From the NCBI GenBank assembly GCA_964427535.1, contig CAYRVF010000098.1:1-19304 (forward strand): DNA of 19,304 nucleotides. Direction: 5' to 3'. This document shows, in pieces, positions 6,706 to 13,689 of this stretch (its first letter is position 1; every line of letters starts with the position of its first letter). The notes beneath the pieces were generated by a model. It was not told the origin of the DNA. It saw nothing but the letters and a program-made list of their open reading frames with translations, and ran no database searches. Position numbers and translations under genes: made by a program. This DNA comes from CAYRVF01 sp964427535. Its GTDB lineage: Bacteria; Chloroflexota; Ktedonobacteria; Ktedonobacterales; JADMIN01.

Positions 6706-7809
6706 ATGGCAAAACACCGCGCCTATCGACCCGGAACGACCCTGCTCTTCGTCGGCACCAAGCGCGGCCTGTTCGTGCTCTCCTCGCGCGACCGTAAGAG
6801 GTGGGACTGCGAGCCGACGACCCTCGCCGACTCACGGGTGTTCTACGCCCACCTCGACCAGCGGGGCGCGCCGCGCCTCTTCGCCGCCGATAACGGCGAT
6901 TTCTTCGGGAACTTCGTCCGTTACAGCGATGACTTCGGCCAGTCCTGGCACGAGCCAGAGCGCGGCATTCAGTTTCCCGAGAACGGTGAGCGCACGCTGA
7001 ACAACATCTGGATCGTCCAGCCGGGGCGGCCGAGCGAGCCAGAGGTCGTCTATGCCGGTGCCGACCCCGCAAGCCTGTGGATGAGCGCCGACCGCGGCGC
7101 CACCTGGGAGCTCAATCAGGCGCTCGAACACCATCCGACGCGCGAGCAGTGGCAGCCGGGCGCCGGTGGACTCTGCCTGCACACGATTCTGCCGGACTAC
7201 TCCAATAGCGAGCGCATGTGGGTGGGCATCTCCGCCGTCGGCTGCGTGCGCACCGAGGATGGCGGCAAGAGTTGGACCTTCGCGAACAAGAACGTCCGGT
7301 GCGACTTCCAGCCTGAGAAATATCCTGAGTTCGGCCAGTGCGTCCACCGCATCGTGCAGCATCCCACACAGCCGGACGTGCTCTATCAGCAGAACCATTG
7401 CGGTGTCTATAAGTCGCTGGATGCTGGCCGCGAATGGATCGACATCGGCGCCGGACTGCCGTCGGACTTTGGCTTCCCCATCGCGCTCGACCCACACCAC
7501 CCCGACACCTTCTACACCATCGTCGAAGGGATGGGACGCCACAACATCACCGATCACTTCACCGTCTATCGCACGCAGGATGGCGGTGCCTCGTGGCAGC
7601 CGATGACGTCCGGCCTGCCCGCTGGCCCGCAGGTGCGCCTTGGCGTGTTGCGCCACGGTATGTGCTCAGATGGCGCCGACCCGTGCGGTATCTACGTCGG
7701 CACGAATACCGGCCAGCTCTTCGCCAGCACCGACCACGGCGAGAGCTGGTCCCTCGCCGCGGACTTCCTGCCGTCGATCTACTCCGTGACGGCGGCTGTC
7801 GTCGAATAA
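6706..7809 (+). CDS. WD40/YVTN/BNR-like beta-propeller with six Asp-boxes
   Basis: 367 residues. Six Asp-box motifs (S/T-x-D-x-G-x-x-W) are visible: YSDDFGQSW, MSADRGATW, RTEDGGKSW, KSLDAGREW, RTQDGGASW and ASTDHGESW. They are spaced as blades of a propeller, and LLFVGTKRGLFVLSS at the start closes it. Such proteins are often labelled exo-alpha-sialidase or glycosyl hydrolase, but the sialidase arginine triad and FRIP motif are not apparent, so I do not assign that reaction. No signal peptide is seen, which suggests a cytoplasmic location. The ATG has only a weak ribosome site (GGAGAA/GAG region). It follows the MoaD-like gene closely and is terminated by a strong stem-loop. The conserved pairing with a sulfur carrier suggests a shared, unknown role. 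Confidence 0.85.
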   Translation: MAKHRAYRPGTTLLFVGTKRGLFVLSSRDRKRWDCEPTTLADSRVFYAHLDQRGAPRLFAADNGDFFGNFVRYSDDFGQSWHEPERGIQFPENGERTLNNIWIVQPGRPSEPEVVYAGADPASLWMSADRGATWELNQALEHHPTREQWQPGAGGLCLHTILPDYSNSERMWVGISAVGCVRTEDGGKSWTFANKNVRCDFQPEKYPEFGQCVHRIVQHPTQPDVLYQQNHCGVYKSLDAGREWIDIGAGLPSDFGFPIALDPHHPDTFYTIVEGMGRHNITDHFTVYRTQDGGASWQPMTSGLPAGPQVRLGVLRHGMCSDGADPCGIYVGTNTGQLFASTDHGESWSLAADFLPSIYSVTAAVVE

Positions 7810-7837
7810 TCCGAGCGGTCGATCCGCTCCCAGCCGT

Positions 7838-7876
7838 GAGAGCGCGGCGACACGTCTGGTGTGTCGCCGCGCTCTC
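7838..7876 (+). terminator. Strong stem-loop downstream of the propeller gene
   Basis: A perfect 16-base-pair stem (7838-7853 with 7861-7876) closes a seven-base loop. The stem is GC-rich. Only a short T-run (CGTCGTTT) follows, so it is an imperfect intrinsic terminator; it may work with Rho or protect the mRNA 3' end. A smaller six-base-pair hairpin (GAGCGG/CCGCTC, 7813-7829) sits just before it. Confidence 0.65.
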
Positions 7877-8042
7877 GTCGTTTGCGCCCTTGGGCATCGC
7901 CGTCGCTCTGCCGGCCGGCCCATCACATGTGGCATACTCCGTTCAGTTGACAGGAAGAGCCGTACCCACACGACAACGCGACGTTACGTGTCAGAGAGGG
8001 GCGCTCGCGACTGCTCCGGCGGGCGCAAGGAAGAGAGCCGCC

Positions 8043-8606
8043 ATGAAGAGGCCATTCGGCGTCACTATCATCGCGGTCTTGCTGCTCATCCAAGGCGTGG
8101 TGCTCGCAGCCGTGGCCGCGATCGTCCTCATCCTCAAGGCATCGCCGGGCGCGGCGTATGCCCGGCTGCCGCTCGTGTTCACCATCGGCGGCCTGACCGT
8201 AACCGACTGGCTCGCGGCGGTGCTGGCGGGCGCCCTCGGCATCTTCATCGTGGTCAGCGCGATAGCGGTTCTGCGCTTGCGTCCGTGGGCGTGGTTCGTG
8301 GCGATGGTGGTGCAGGGCTGGACGCTGGCGACGCTGCTGTTCAACTACTTCACACACGGGCAAACCAGCTATTCCACGCTGATTCTCGGCGTGGTCATCG
8401 TTTTCTACCTCAACAGCCGCAGCGTGCGCCGTACCTTCGATCTCGCACGCACGCGCGAGGCTGGTGCGCTCACTGAACCTCCGGCGACGACCGCGGCCCT
8501 CCCGGCGGCAGATGCGGGAACTTCGGTGGAGGGGCAGACCGTGTTGACCGAGATCACGAACCCTATCGGGGGTGAGCACCGACGAAGGAGTAGCGATGAT
8601 GGATAG
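8043..8606 (+). CDS. Four-helix integral membrane protein (DUF2127-like pattern)
   Basis: 187 residues. The start KRPFGVTIIAVLLLIQG, membrane segments at about 8-31, 55-77, 82-103 and 110-124, and LRPWAWFVAMVVQGW at the third are typical of small bacterial membrane proteins of the DUF2127 kind. The last 60 residues form a polar cytoplasmic-looking tail rich in Ala, Thr and Glu. ATG 8043 follows GGAAGAG by about seven bases; the frame is open further upstream but without a ribosome site. The coding end overlaps the next gene by 11 bases (8596-8606), so the two are almost certainly translationally coupled. Function unknown. Confidence 0.8.
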   Translation: MKRPFGVTIIAVLLLIQGVVLAAVAAIVLILKASPGAAYARLPLVFTIGGLTVTDWLAAVLAGALGIFIVVSAIAVLRLRPWAWFVAMVVQGWTLATLLFNYFTHGQTSYSTLILGVVIVFYLNSRSVRRTFDLARTREAGALTEPPATTAALPAADAGTSVEGQTVLTEITNPIGGEHRRRSSDDG

Positions 8607-10440
8607 CTTCGCCGACGACGACGTGCTGAGCGCCGACGATCTCGCGCTGCTGCGCCGGTTCGAGCCTGTGTTACGCTTCAACCTGGGCGAGCAGTTCTTC
8701 CCGATGGACGTCGATCGCTACCTCGCGGAGGGGCGTCTCTTCATCCAGCGGCCAGATAAAGAGCCGGAAGAGGTGATACCGTACCGGCGCCTCAACGCGA
8801 CGTCGCTCACCCAGGCGTCTCAGTTGGATGTGCCTGGCGCGGTCGCCTTTCTGACCGTCGCGGAGCCGCTTTCGGCGTCGCAGGTGCGGGCCTTCCGCAA
8901 GCATTCCACCCTCAAAGACTTCCGGGTGGGACCGGGGCGGCTCGTGCGTGTTGGCCTACCCGCGCGCATCGTCGACCTGCTCTTCAGCCTCTCGCTGCTG
9001 CTGCGTGGCAGGGCACCCGGCGGATTCGCGGCTGGCTCAGCCGTGCGCTACCAGGCGATGCAGCGGCAGGACGAGCGCTACAGCTACCACGGCCGGGTCA
9101 CACGCGAGCATGGCTACATCGCGCTGCAGTACTGGTTTTTCTATGCCTTCAACGACTGGCGCTCCTCGTTCCACGGCGTCAACGACCATGAGGGCGACTG
9201 GGAGCTGGCCATCATCTACGCCGCGCCGAACGCGCACGGAGCCATAGAACCCTGCTGGATCGCCCTGTCGGCGCACGACAGCGACGGCGATGATCTGCGC
9301 TGGCGCTGGGACGACCCCGGCCTCGAACGGCTAGGTGATCACCCGGTCATCTACGTCGGCGCGGGCTCACACGCGAACTACGCCTTCCCCGGCGAGTACA
9401 TGCCCGCCGTCGTCGTGCCCTACACCCAGCGGGTCGCGCGCTTCGGCATGGTCCTGCGCCACCTCTGGGCACGTCTCGGTCAGGGCGACGAGCCGAGTGA
9501 GCGCGAGGCAGAGGGCTTCCGCATTCCGTTCGTCGACTATGCTCGCGGCGACGGCATGTCGCTGGGCCCGTCGCAAGACCATGAATGGGAGCTGTGCCCC
9601 CTCCAGGCAACCATGCAGTCTCCCTCACCGACCTGGGTCGATGGCTATCCCGGCCTGTGGGGACTCTACAGCGGCGATCCGCTTGGAGAAAACGCACCGC
9701 CCGGCCCGCGCTACGAGCGCAACGGCCTGCAACGGCGGCGTTGGTACGATCCCATGGGCTGGTGTGGGCTGGACAAAGTACCGCCGCCCGCACGCACGCT
9801 ATCAGCTCTCACCACGCGACAGCAGAGTTTGCGTGCGGAACAGGCCGAGCTGACGGCGCGGATCGCCGAGCAATCCGCCCTCCTGGCCGGGCTGGAGCTC
9901 GAAGCTGAGGCGATGCTCGGCGTGCCAGCCGAACAGGCGCGCGACGTGGCCCTACAACAGCAATTGAGCGCCGTCAGCCACGATCTTGAGCGTAGCAAAG
10001 CCGCCCGCGCGACGAACGAGCTGACACTGGAACGCTGCGAGCGCCTCGCCACGCAGGTTGCCGCCGGCGACTTTGGAAGCCCACGGGCTCACCTGCGTCA
10101 TCCGTCATTCCCGACCAGCCCGGCCGATGTGCGTCTGGGAAGGGTGGCGGGCATCTGGAGCGCCATCAGCGTTGGGGTGCTCTTGCTCGGGCTGGCCGCG
10201 CTCTTCCGCTTCTCTATCTCTCCCCTGCCCGGAATCGTGGTCCTGCTCGGGGTCTACGGCATATTCGAGGCGCTCTTTCACCGCAATGTCCAGGAGTGGA
10301 CCGCTCGGCTGGTCGTGGCGCTGGCACTGCTGGCGACGCTGGTGCTGCTGGTCCATTTCTTCGCGCTCGTCGCGCTCATCGGAGTTGTGCTGCTCGGACT
10401 CTTCATCATCGTCGACAACGTGCGTGAGGTGCTGACCTAA
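8596..10440 (+). CDS. Vps62-like domain protein with coiled coil and C-terminal membrane helices
   Basis: 614 residues. ATG 8596 has GAAGGAG six bases upstream; an ATG at 8599 and a GTG at 8572 are alternatives. The N-terminal 390 residues look like the Vps62 family: FEPVLRFNLGEQFFPMDVD near 22-40, YWFFYAFNDW (179-188), NDHEGDWE (196-203), GAGSHANY (255-262), and a C-terminal GLWGLYSGDPLG. Then follow a coiled-coil region (about 403-492; LTTRQQSLRAEQAELTARI and onward) and three or four membrane segments (about 518-610). There is no signal peptide, so the Vps62-like part is likely cytoplasmic and tethered by its C-terminus. The NDHEGDWE/SHANY residues suggest a metal or ligand site, but no reaction is known to me. 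It overlaps the preceding membrane gene. Confidence 0.82.
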   Translation: MMDSFADDDVLSADDLALLRRFEPVLRFNLGEQFFPMDVDRYLAEGRLFIQRPDKEPEEVIPYRRLNATSLTQASQLDVPGAVAFLTVAEPLSASQVRAFRKHSTLKDFRVGPGRLVRVGLPARIVDLLFSLSLLLRGRAPGGFAAGSAVRYQAMQRQDERYSYHGRVTREHGYIALQYWFFYAFNDWRSSFHGVNDHEGDWELAIIYAAPNAHGAIEPCWIALSAHDSDGDDLRWRWDDPGLERLGDHPVIYVGAGSHANYAFPGEYMPAVVVPYTQRVARFGMVLRHLWARLGQGDEPSEREAEGFRIPFVDYARGDGMSLGPSQDHEWELCPLQATMQSPSPTWVDGYPGLWGLYSGDPLGENAPPGPRYERNGLQRRRWYDPMGWCGLDKVPPPARTLSALTTRQQSLRAEQAELTARIAEQSALLAGLELEAEAMLGVPAEQARDVALQQQLSAVSHDLERSKAARATNELTLERCERLATQVAAGDFGSPRAHLRHPSFPTSPADVRLGRVAGIWSAISVGVLLLGLAALFRFSISPLPGIVVLLGVYGIFEALFHRNVQEWTARLVVALALLATLVLLVHFFALVALIGVVLLGLFIIVDNVREVLT

Positions 10441-10456
10441 CGTCCTCGCGGGCTGG

Positions 10457-10488
10457 CCCCCTCTCCCACCATTAGGTGGGAGAGGGGG
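10457..10488. repeat. Inverted repeat CCCTCTCCC...GGGAGAGGG, copy 1
   Basis: Perfect 14-base-pair stem (10457-10470 with 10475-10488) around the loop ATTA. It lies 17 bases after the stop of the Vps62-like gene and before the convergent zinc-ribbon gene, so it can act as a terminator on both strands. The sequence type looks like a dispersed intergenic repeat family. A related element follows at 10527-10558. Confidence 0.75.
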
Positions 10489-10526
10489 GTCAGAGCAACG
10501 CGCCGCTCGTAAGCGTGCGCGGCATT

Positions 10527-10558
10527 CCCCCTCTCCCGGCGTCAGCGAGGAGAGGGGG
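10527..10558. repeat. Inverted repeat CCCCCTCTCC...GGAGAGGGGG, copy 2
   Basis: Ten-base-pair stem (10527-10536 with 10549-10558) around a 12-base loop. It shares its arms with the element 70 bases upstream, but the loop differs. Its right edge touches the stop codon (10559-10561) of the zinc-ribbon gene, and repeat-like sequence (GTCAGGGGGTGCGGG) seems to form that gene's last codons. Confidence 0.65.
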
Positions 10559-11194
10559 TCAGGGGGTGCGGGCCGGCTGCCCCGCATATGGCCGTGGCGC
10601 CGGTATCGCGCGTTGTGCGCGCAGGGTGCGAATCGCGCTGGCGATGCGTGCCGCCGTCCATGCCGAGAAGACGAGCCAGAGGATCGCCAGGCAGGTGTTC
10701 GCGGCGGAGTAATTGGGCAGGCCACAGGCGCCCGCCGCCACCTGGGCTGCTGAGCATGCGGCCGAGAGCTGCGTCACCGCGGTGCGCACCGCCGCGTCAT
10801 AGATGCCGATGCTGATGAACGTGGCGAATACCGTCGCGACGAACGCGAAGAATCCCTTCCAGACCTTGCCGACATACATGAGGCCCGCCCCAGGGATAAA
10901 GAACTCCAGCAAGGCTGCGCGCAGCTCGGACTTCGGACCCGCTGACGCGCCGCTCAGCCCCGCCGCGCGAACGCTGATCCAGCCTTGCACGCTGCGCCTG
11001 ATCTGCGCGAGGCCCGGACGTGGCAGAGGCGGCGGCGAGGGCGGGTACGGGGTCAACTGATCGGTCGGCGCCAGCGGATCGATCGCACCCTGCAGGCGTG
11101 TCGGGTCGTTGAGGGCGGCTACCTGCGGGCGCCCGCACTGGCTGCAGAACTTGGCGCCGGGATGAAGCGGCTTACCACACGCCGCACAGTACAT
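10559..11194 (-). CDS. Zinc-ribbon membrane protein
   Basis: 211 residues. ATG 11194 has AAAGGAG about six bases upstream; an in-frame ATG further up has none. An N-terminal zinc ribbon carries C3, C6, C17 and C20 (YCAACGKPLHPGAKFCSQCG). A Pro-rich linker follows (PYPPSPPPLPRPG, 49-61), then hydrophobic segments at about 95-131 (FFIPGAGLMYVGKVWKGFF) and 165-188. 'IPGAGxxYxGKxxKG' resembles the small membrane domains often found behind zinc ribbons in bacteria (TM2/DUF5683-like). C147 and C157 between the last helices could form a disulfide if outside the cell. The last codons appear to come from the adjoining repeat. Function unknown. Confidence 0.82.
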   Translation of the reverse strand: MYCAACGKPLHPGAKFCSQCGRPQVAALNDPTRLQGAIDPLAPTDQLTPYPPSPPPLPRPGLAQIRRSVQGWISVRAAGLSGASAGPKSELRAALLEFFIPGAGLMYVGKVWKGFFAFVATVFATFISIGIYDAAVRTAVTQLSAACSAAQVAAGACGLPNYSAANTCLAILWLVFSAWTAARIASAIRTLRAQRAIPAPRPYAGQPARTP

Positions 11195-11353
11195 GCCGAT
11201 CTCCTTTCGTCGCCTTCGGGTCTGGTCACGCGCATGCCGGGCGTCGTCTCGCGCCCACCAATGTCTACGGAAGGATGCGCCCAAAGGTACAACAATGGTG
11301 CCAATGGGGGGAAACTCGATGCGGCGTCGGAGAGAGCGAGCAAGGGGAGCATA

Positions 11354-11989
11354 CTATCGAGGCGACTGTCGTCTGAGGGCGTTTTGTGTACCCTCGTTCT
11401 CCGGTGCGGCGTCTTCCTCAGCAACTACAGCATCCGCAGGCACTGACGACGGAATCTCCGGCGGATTCGCGGCGACATCGGCCCAAAACGCGACGGACTC
11501 TTGCTCGTAGCGCAGGCCCATCTGCAGTGTGGCACGCCCGAACGCGGCGTCTGGATGTTGCGCGAGCATGTCCTCGATGCGCTCGTACTCCGCCAGCTGC
11601 GCCCGGTGCATTGCTTCCTGGGCATGCGCCAGGGCGACCACCTGTTCACGCGAGAGGCGCGGCCCAAAGTAGAGCTTGAGCAGCCCAGCATCGCGCAGCT
11701 CCACCGGCGCCCCCAGGTCGCTTACCAGCCACTCATGCAGCGCTGTCTGTCCCGCTTCGGTGATCTGATAGGTGCGGCGGCGGCGGCCCTCCGGCTCGCG
11801 CTCCTCGGTGAGGAGCCCCAGCGTCTTGAGTCGCTCCGGCTCGACGTAGAGCTGCGCGCGAGGGAACGACCAGAAGTAGCCGATAGAGCCGTCGACGGCC
11901 TTCTTCAGTTGGTAGGGCGTCATTGGGCCGTACGTCGCCAGGAGGCCCAGAACGAGATAGGAAGAGGTCAGGAGGCTTGCATTTTTCAT
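11354..11989 (-). CDS. PadR family transcriptional regulator
   Basis: 211 residues. The N-terminal winged helix shows LTSSYLVLGLLATYGPMTPYQLKKAV, YFWSFPRAQLYVEPERLKTLGLL and RRRRTYQITEAGQTALHEWL (about 5-92), the PadR order. The C-terminal helical part (LRDAGLLKLYFG, LSREQVVALAHAQEAM) fits the Vir_act_alpha_C dimerisation region. An acidic Ala/Glu tail ends it. ATG 11989 lacks a ribosome site; a GTG at 11995 is the alternative. A TAGAAT (-10-like) ends only six bases before this ATG, so a leaderless message is possible. It is divergent from the DUF4188 gene, and likely represses it and itself through the dyad between them. The inducing ligand is unknown. Confidence 0.92.
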   Translation of the reverse strand: MKNASLLTSSYLVLGLLATYGPMTPYQLKKAVDGSIGYFWSFPRAQLYVEPERLKTLGLLTEEREPEGRRRRTYQITEAGQTALHEWLVSDLGAPVELRDAGLLKLYFGPRLSREQVVALAHAQEAMHRAQLAEYERIEDMLAQHPDAAFGRATLQMGLRYEQESVAFWADVAANPPEIPSSVPADAVVAEEDAAPENEGTQNALRRQSPR

Positions 11990-12016
11990 GAACACATTCT
12001 ACCATATCATTTGTAC

Positions 12017-12031
12017 CGTCTATATTAGACG
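12017..12031. promoter_or_regulatory. Perfect 15-base dyad, likely PadR operator
   Basis: CGTCTA-TAT-TAGACG is a perfect inverted repeat in the 50- to 70-base gap between the divergent padR and DUF4188 genes. It contains TATATT (12021-12026), a plausible -10 for the rightward gene, so a bound regulator would block transcription. PadR proteins bind dyads as dimers and are usually autoregulated. The link to this PadR is inferred from position. Confidence 0.55.
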
Positions 12032-12060
12032 ATCGAATCCAGATGAAAGAGGTTACCGAC

Positions 12061-12573
12061 GTGACGGAGATCGTACCTGGGCGCTTTACCGCCCAAACCG
12101 AGCAATCCTTCGTGGTGTTTCTGATCGGCGCACGCATCAACAAACTGCGTGCGGTGCGCAAATGGATGCCGACTCTGATGGAGATGGGGCCGATGCTGCG
12201 CGAGCTGTTTACCCACCCGGAGAAAGGGATGCTCGGCGCGCGAACCTATGTCGGCTGGCGTGAGATAATGGTCGTCCAGTACTGGCGCTCCTTCGAGGAC
12301 CTGGAGCGCTTCGCGCGCAGCGCCGACGATCCGCACTTCCCCGCCTGGAAGCGCTTCAACGCGCGCGTCGGCTACAAAGACGGTGCGGTGGGCATCTGGC
12401 ATGAGAGCTATCTGGTGCAGGCTGGACAGTACGAGTGCCTCTACGGCAACATGCCGGTCTTCGGCCTCGCCGCCGCCACGCGCCACGTCCCGGCGCGTGG
12501 TGCGCTGGAAACCGCGCGCAAGCGACTCGGCAGCCAGGCCGAACCGGCCGTGGCAACACCAGTGAACTCATGA
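12061..12573 (+). CDS. DUF4188 domain-containing protein
   Basis: 170 residues from the GTG at 12061, which has GAAAGAGG eight bases upstream. An in-frame ATG at 12043 lacks a ribosome site but cannot be excluded. Family marks: VPGRFTAQTEQSFVVFLIG, INKLRAVRKWMPTLMEM, YWRSFEDLERFAR, HFPAWKRFN, GIWHESYLV and NMPVFGLAAATRHVP. This is the DUF4188 (ferredoxin-like alpha/beta barrel) layout, related in fold to haem-binding monooxygenase and dehydratase-like proteins. Several His, Trp and Tyr residues are conserved, but no reaction is established. Divergent from padR, a common neighbour for this family, which suggests induction by a small phenolic or xenobiotic compound (inference). Confidence 0.88.
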   Translation: MTEIVPGRFTAQTEQSFVVFLIGARINKLRAVRKWMPTLMEMGPMLRELFTHPEKGMLGARTYVGWREIMVVQYWRSFEDLERFARSADDPHFPAWKRFNARVGYKDGAVGIWHESYLVQAGQYECLYGNMPVFGLAAATRHVPARGALETARKRLGSQAEPAVATPVNS

Positions 12574-12584
12574 CGATTCGCAGC

Positions 12585-12611
12585 GCCGCCACCCATCTGG
12601 AGGACGGCGGC
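12585..12611. terminator. Possible two-way terminator hairpin
   Basis: GCCGCC (12585-12590) and GGCGGC (12606-12611) can pair around a 15-base loop in the 46-base gap between two convergent stops. The stem is short and no T-run follows on either strand, so support rests mainly on position. Confidence 0.3.
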
Positions 12612-12619
12612 ACGCGGAC

Positions 12620-13357
12620 CTATTTGCTGGGGGTGGGTTGGCTCGTCGCGCTGGACGTCCCGCTCGACTGCCTGGCATGCGCCTCAAACAGCGGATAGTG
12701 GTTCTGTGCGACCGCCGCCTGGATGCGCGCGAAAATCGAATCGGACTGACTCTGCGTGATCGCGCCGTTCTTCACTGCCTGTGCGAGTTGCGTCTGCACC
12801 GCGTTCTCATAGGCAGTGTTGAGGTCGGTGATCGAGACGCCCTGCTGCTGGGCGATCGCCTGCAGAGACTGGCCCGCGATCACGTCTGCGTGGAGCGTCT
12901 TTACCGGAAGCTTGAGCGTGCTGGCCACCTGCGTCGCGACCGCCTGCCGGGCGCCTTTGATCATTGCGAGCCCAGCCGTGCCCGCTCCGTTGACGGTCTT
13001 GCCTATGGCCGCACAGAACTGTCCGCTGGCATCGGCCGACTTGGCGCGCTTCTCGAGCTGTGCCTTCTGTCGCGCGGTGATCGTGCCGTCCTTCGCTGCC
13101 TGATCGATGACGGTCTGCAGGGCGACGGAGTTGGCGCGCTCGAGGCTAGCCGTGCTGATGCCGAGTTGATCGGCGAGTGTCTGCTCATAGAGCGAGCAGT
13201 AATCACCCTGCTGCGTGACGACGTGCGACGTCTTGGCCGCCGCGAAGGCCTTCAGGCTGTCGCCGAAGAGTATGCCGCCGAGCGCGCCCACCAATAACAG
13301 TCCGGCAGCGATGAGCACATATGCAAGCTGCTTGCCATTCAATATCTTCCGAAGCAT
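12620..13357 (-). CDS. Exported or membrane-anchored helical-repeat protein
   Basis: 245 residues. ATG 13357 has GAGGAG nine bases upstream. A basic start (LRKILNGK) and a hydrophobic stretch (about 11-31), followed by SLKAFAAAKT, form a signal peptide or anchor; AFA-A near 38-41 could be cleaved. Two related helical units follow, each with 'QLGIS/QGVS-x-x-L', a helix, then 'AxxDGTITARQKAQLEKR' or 'AVKNGAITQSQSDSIFARI'. This G-x-I-T-x-x-Q unit is frequent in exported Chloroflexota and actinobacterial proteins of unknown role. The C-terminus is Ser/Thr/Pro/Gln-rich. No catalytic motif is visible. It stands alone, convergent with the DUF4188 gene. Confidence 0.8.
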   Translation of the reverse strand: MLRKILNGKQLAYVLIAAGLLLVGALGGILFGDSLKAFAAAKTSHVVTQQGDYCSLYEQTLADQLGISTASLERANSVALQTVIDQAAKDGTITARQKAQLEKRAKSADASGQFCAAIGKTVNGAGTAGLAMIKGARQAVATQVASTLKLPVKTLHADVIAGQSLQAIAQQQGVSITDLNTAYENAVQTQLAQAVKNGAITQSQSDSIFARIQAAVAQNHYPLFEAHARQSSGTSSATSQPTPSK

Positions 13358-13689
13358 GGTCACATTCTCCTCGATCGGATGTCCTAAGTAGCACATACCG
13401 TCACACATGGTAAGCCACTTCAATTAGAAGGCGCTTAAGATCGCCATATCGACAGCGTGGGAGACTGCTGGCACTCCTATCGTCTGCAACGTGTCGGCAG
13501 CGGCGATGGAACATCTACGGCGCACGGGCCTCTAGCACAAACGGCGCCAGCCCGCTGAATGAGCGGAGCGAGCGCCGCTACTCTCGTCAGTGTGAGGCAT
13601 GTCGTCTCTGCGCGCGCCACGACTGGCCCTCTCTGGCTCCCACCGTGGCCGGAGGGCGTCTCACAGTATGCTCCATGTCTATACCACCG
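13358..13689. other. Intergenic region without a recognised gene
   Basis: This 332-base stretch lies between two genes on the minus strand: upstream of the exported-protein gene and downstream of ndh. Short hairpins are possible (CCGCT-GAATG-AGCGG at 13552-13566; GCCCTC/GAGGGC around 13626-13657), the second a weak candidate terminator for ndh. Open frames inside show no domain. I found no clear promoter. Confidence 0.5.

Noticed and set aside
6706..7809. Exo-alpha-sialidase function for the Asp-box protein
   Set aside because: Asp-boxes mark propeller folds in many families. No FRIP motif or arginine triad was visible, so only the fold is called.
7947..7952. Perfect TTGACA upstream of the membrane gene at 8043
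   Set aside because: No acceptable -10 lies 15-19 bases downstream; the region there is CACACGACAACG. The hexamer alone is not enough.
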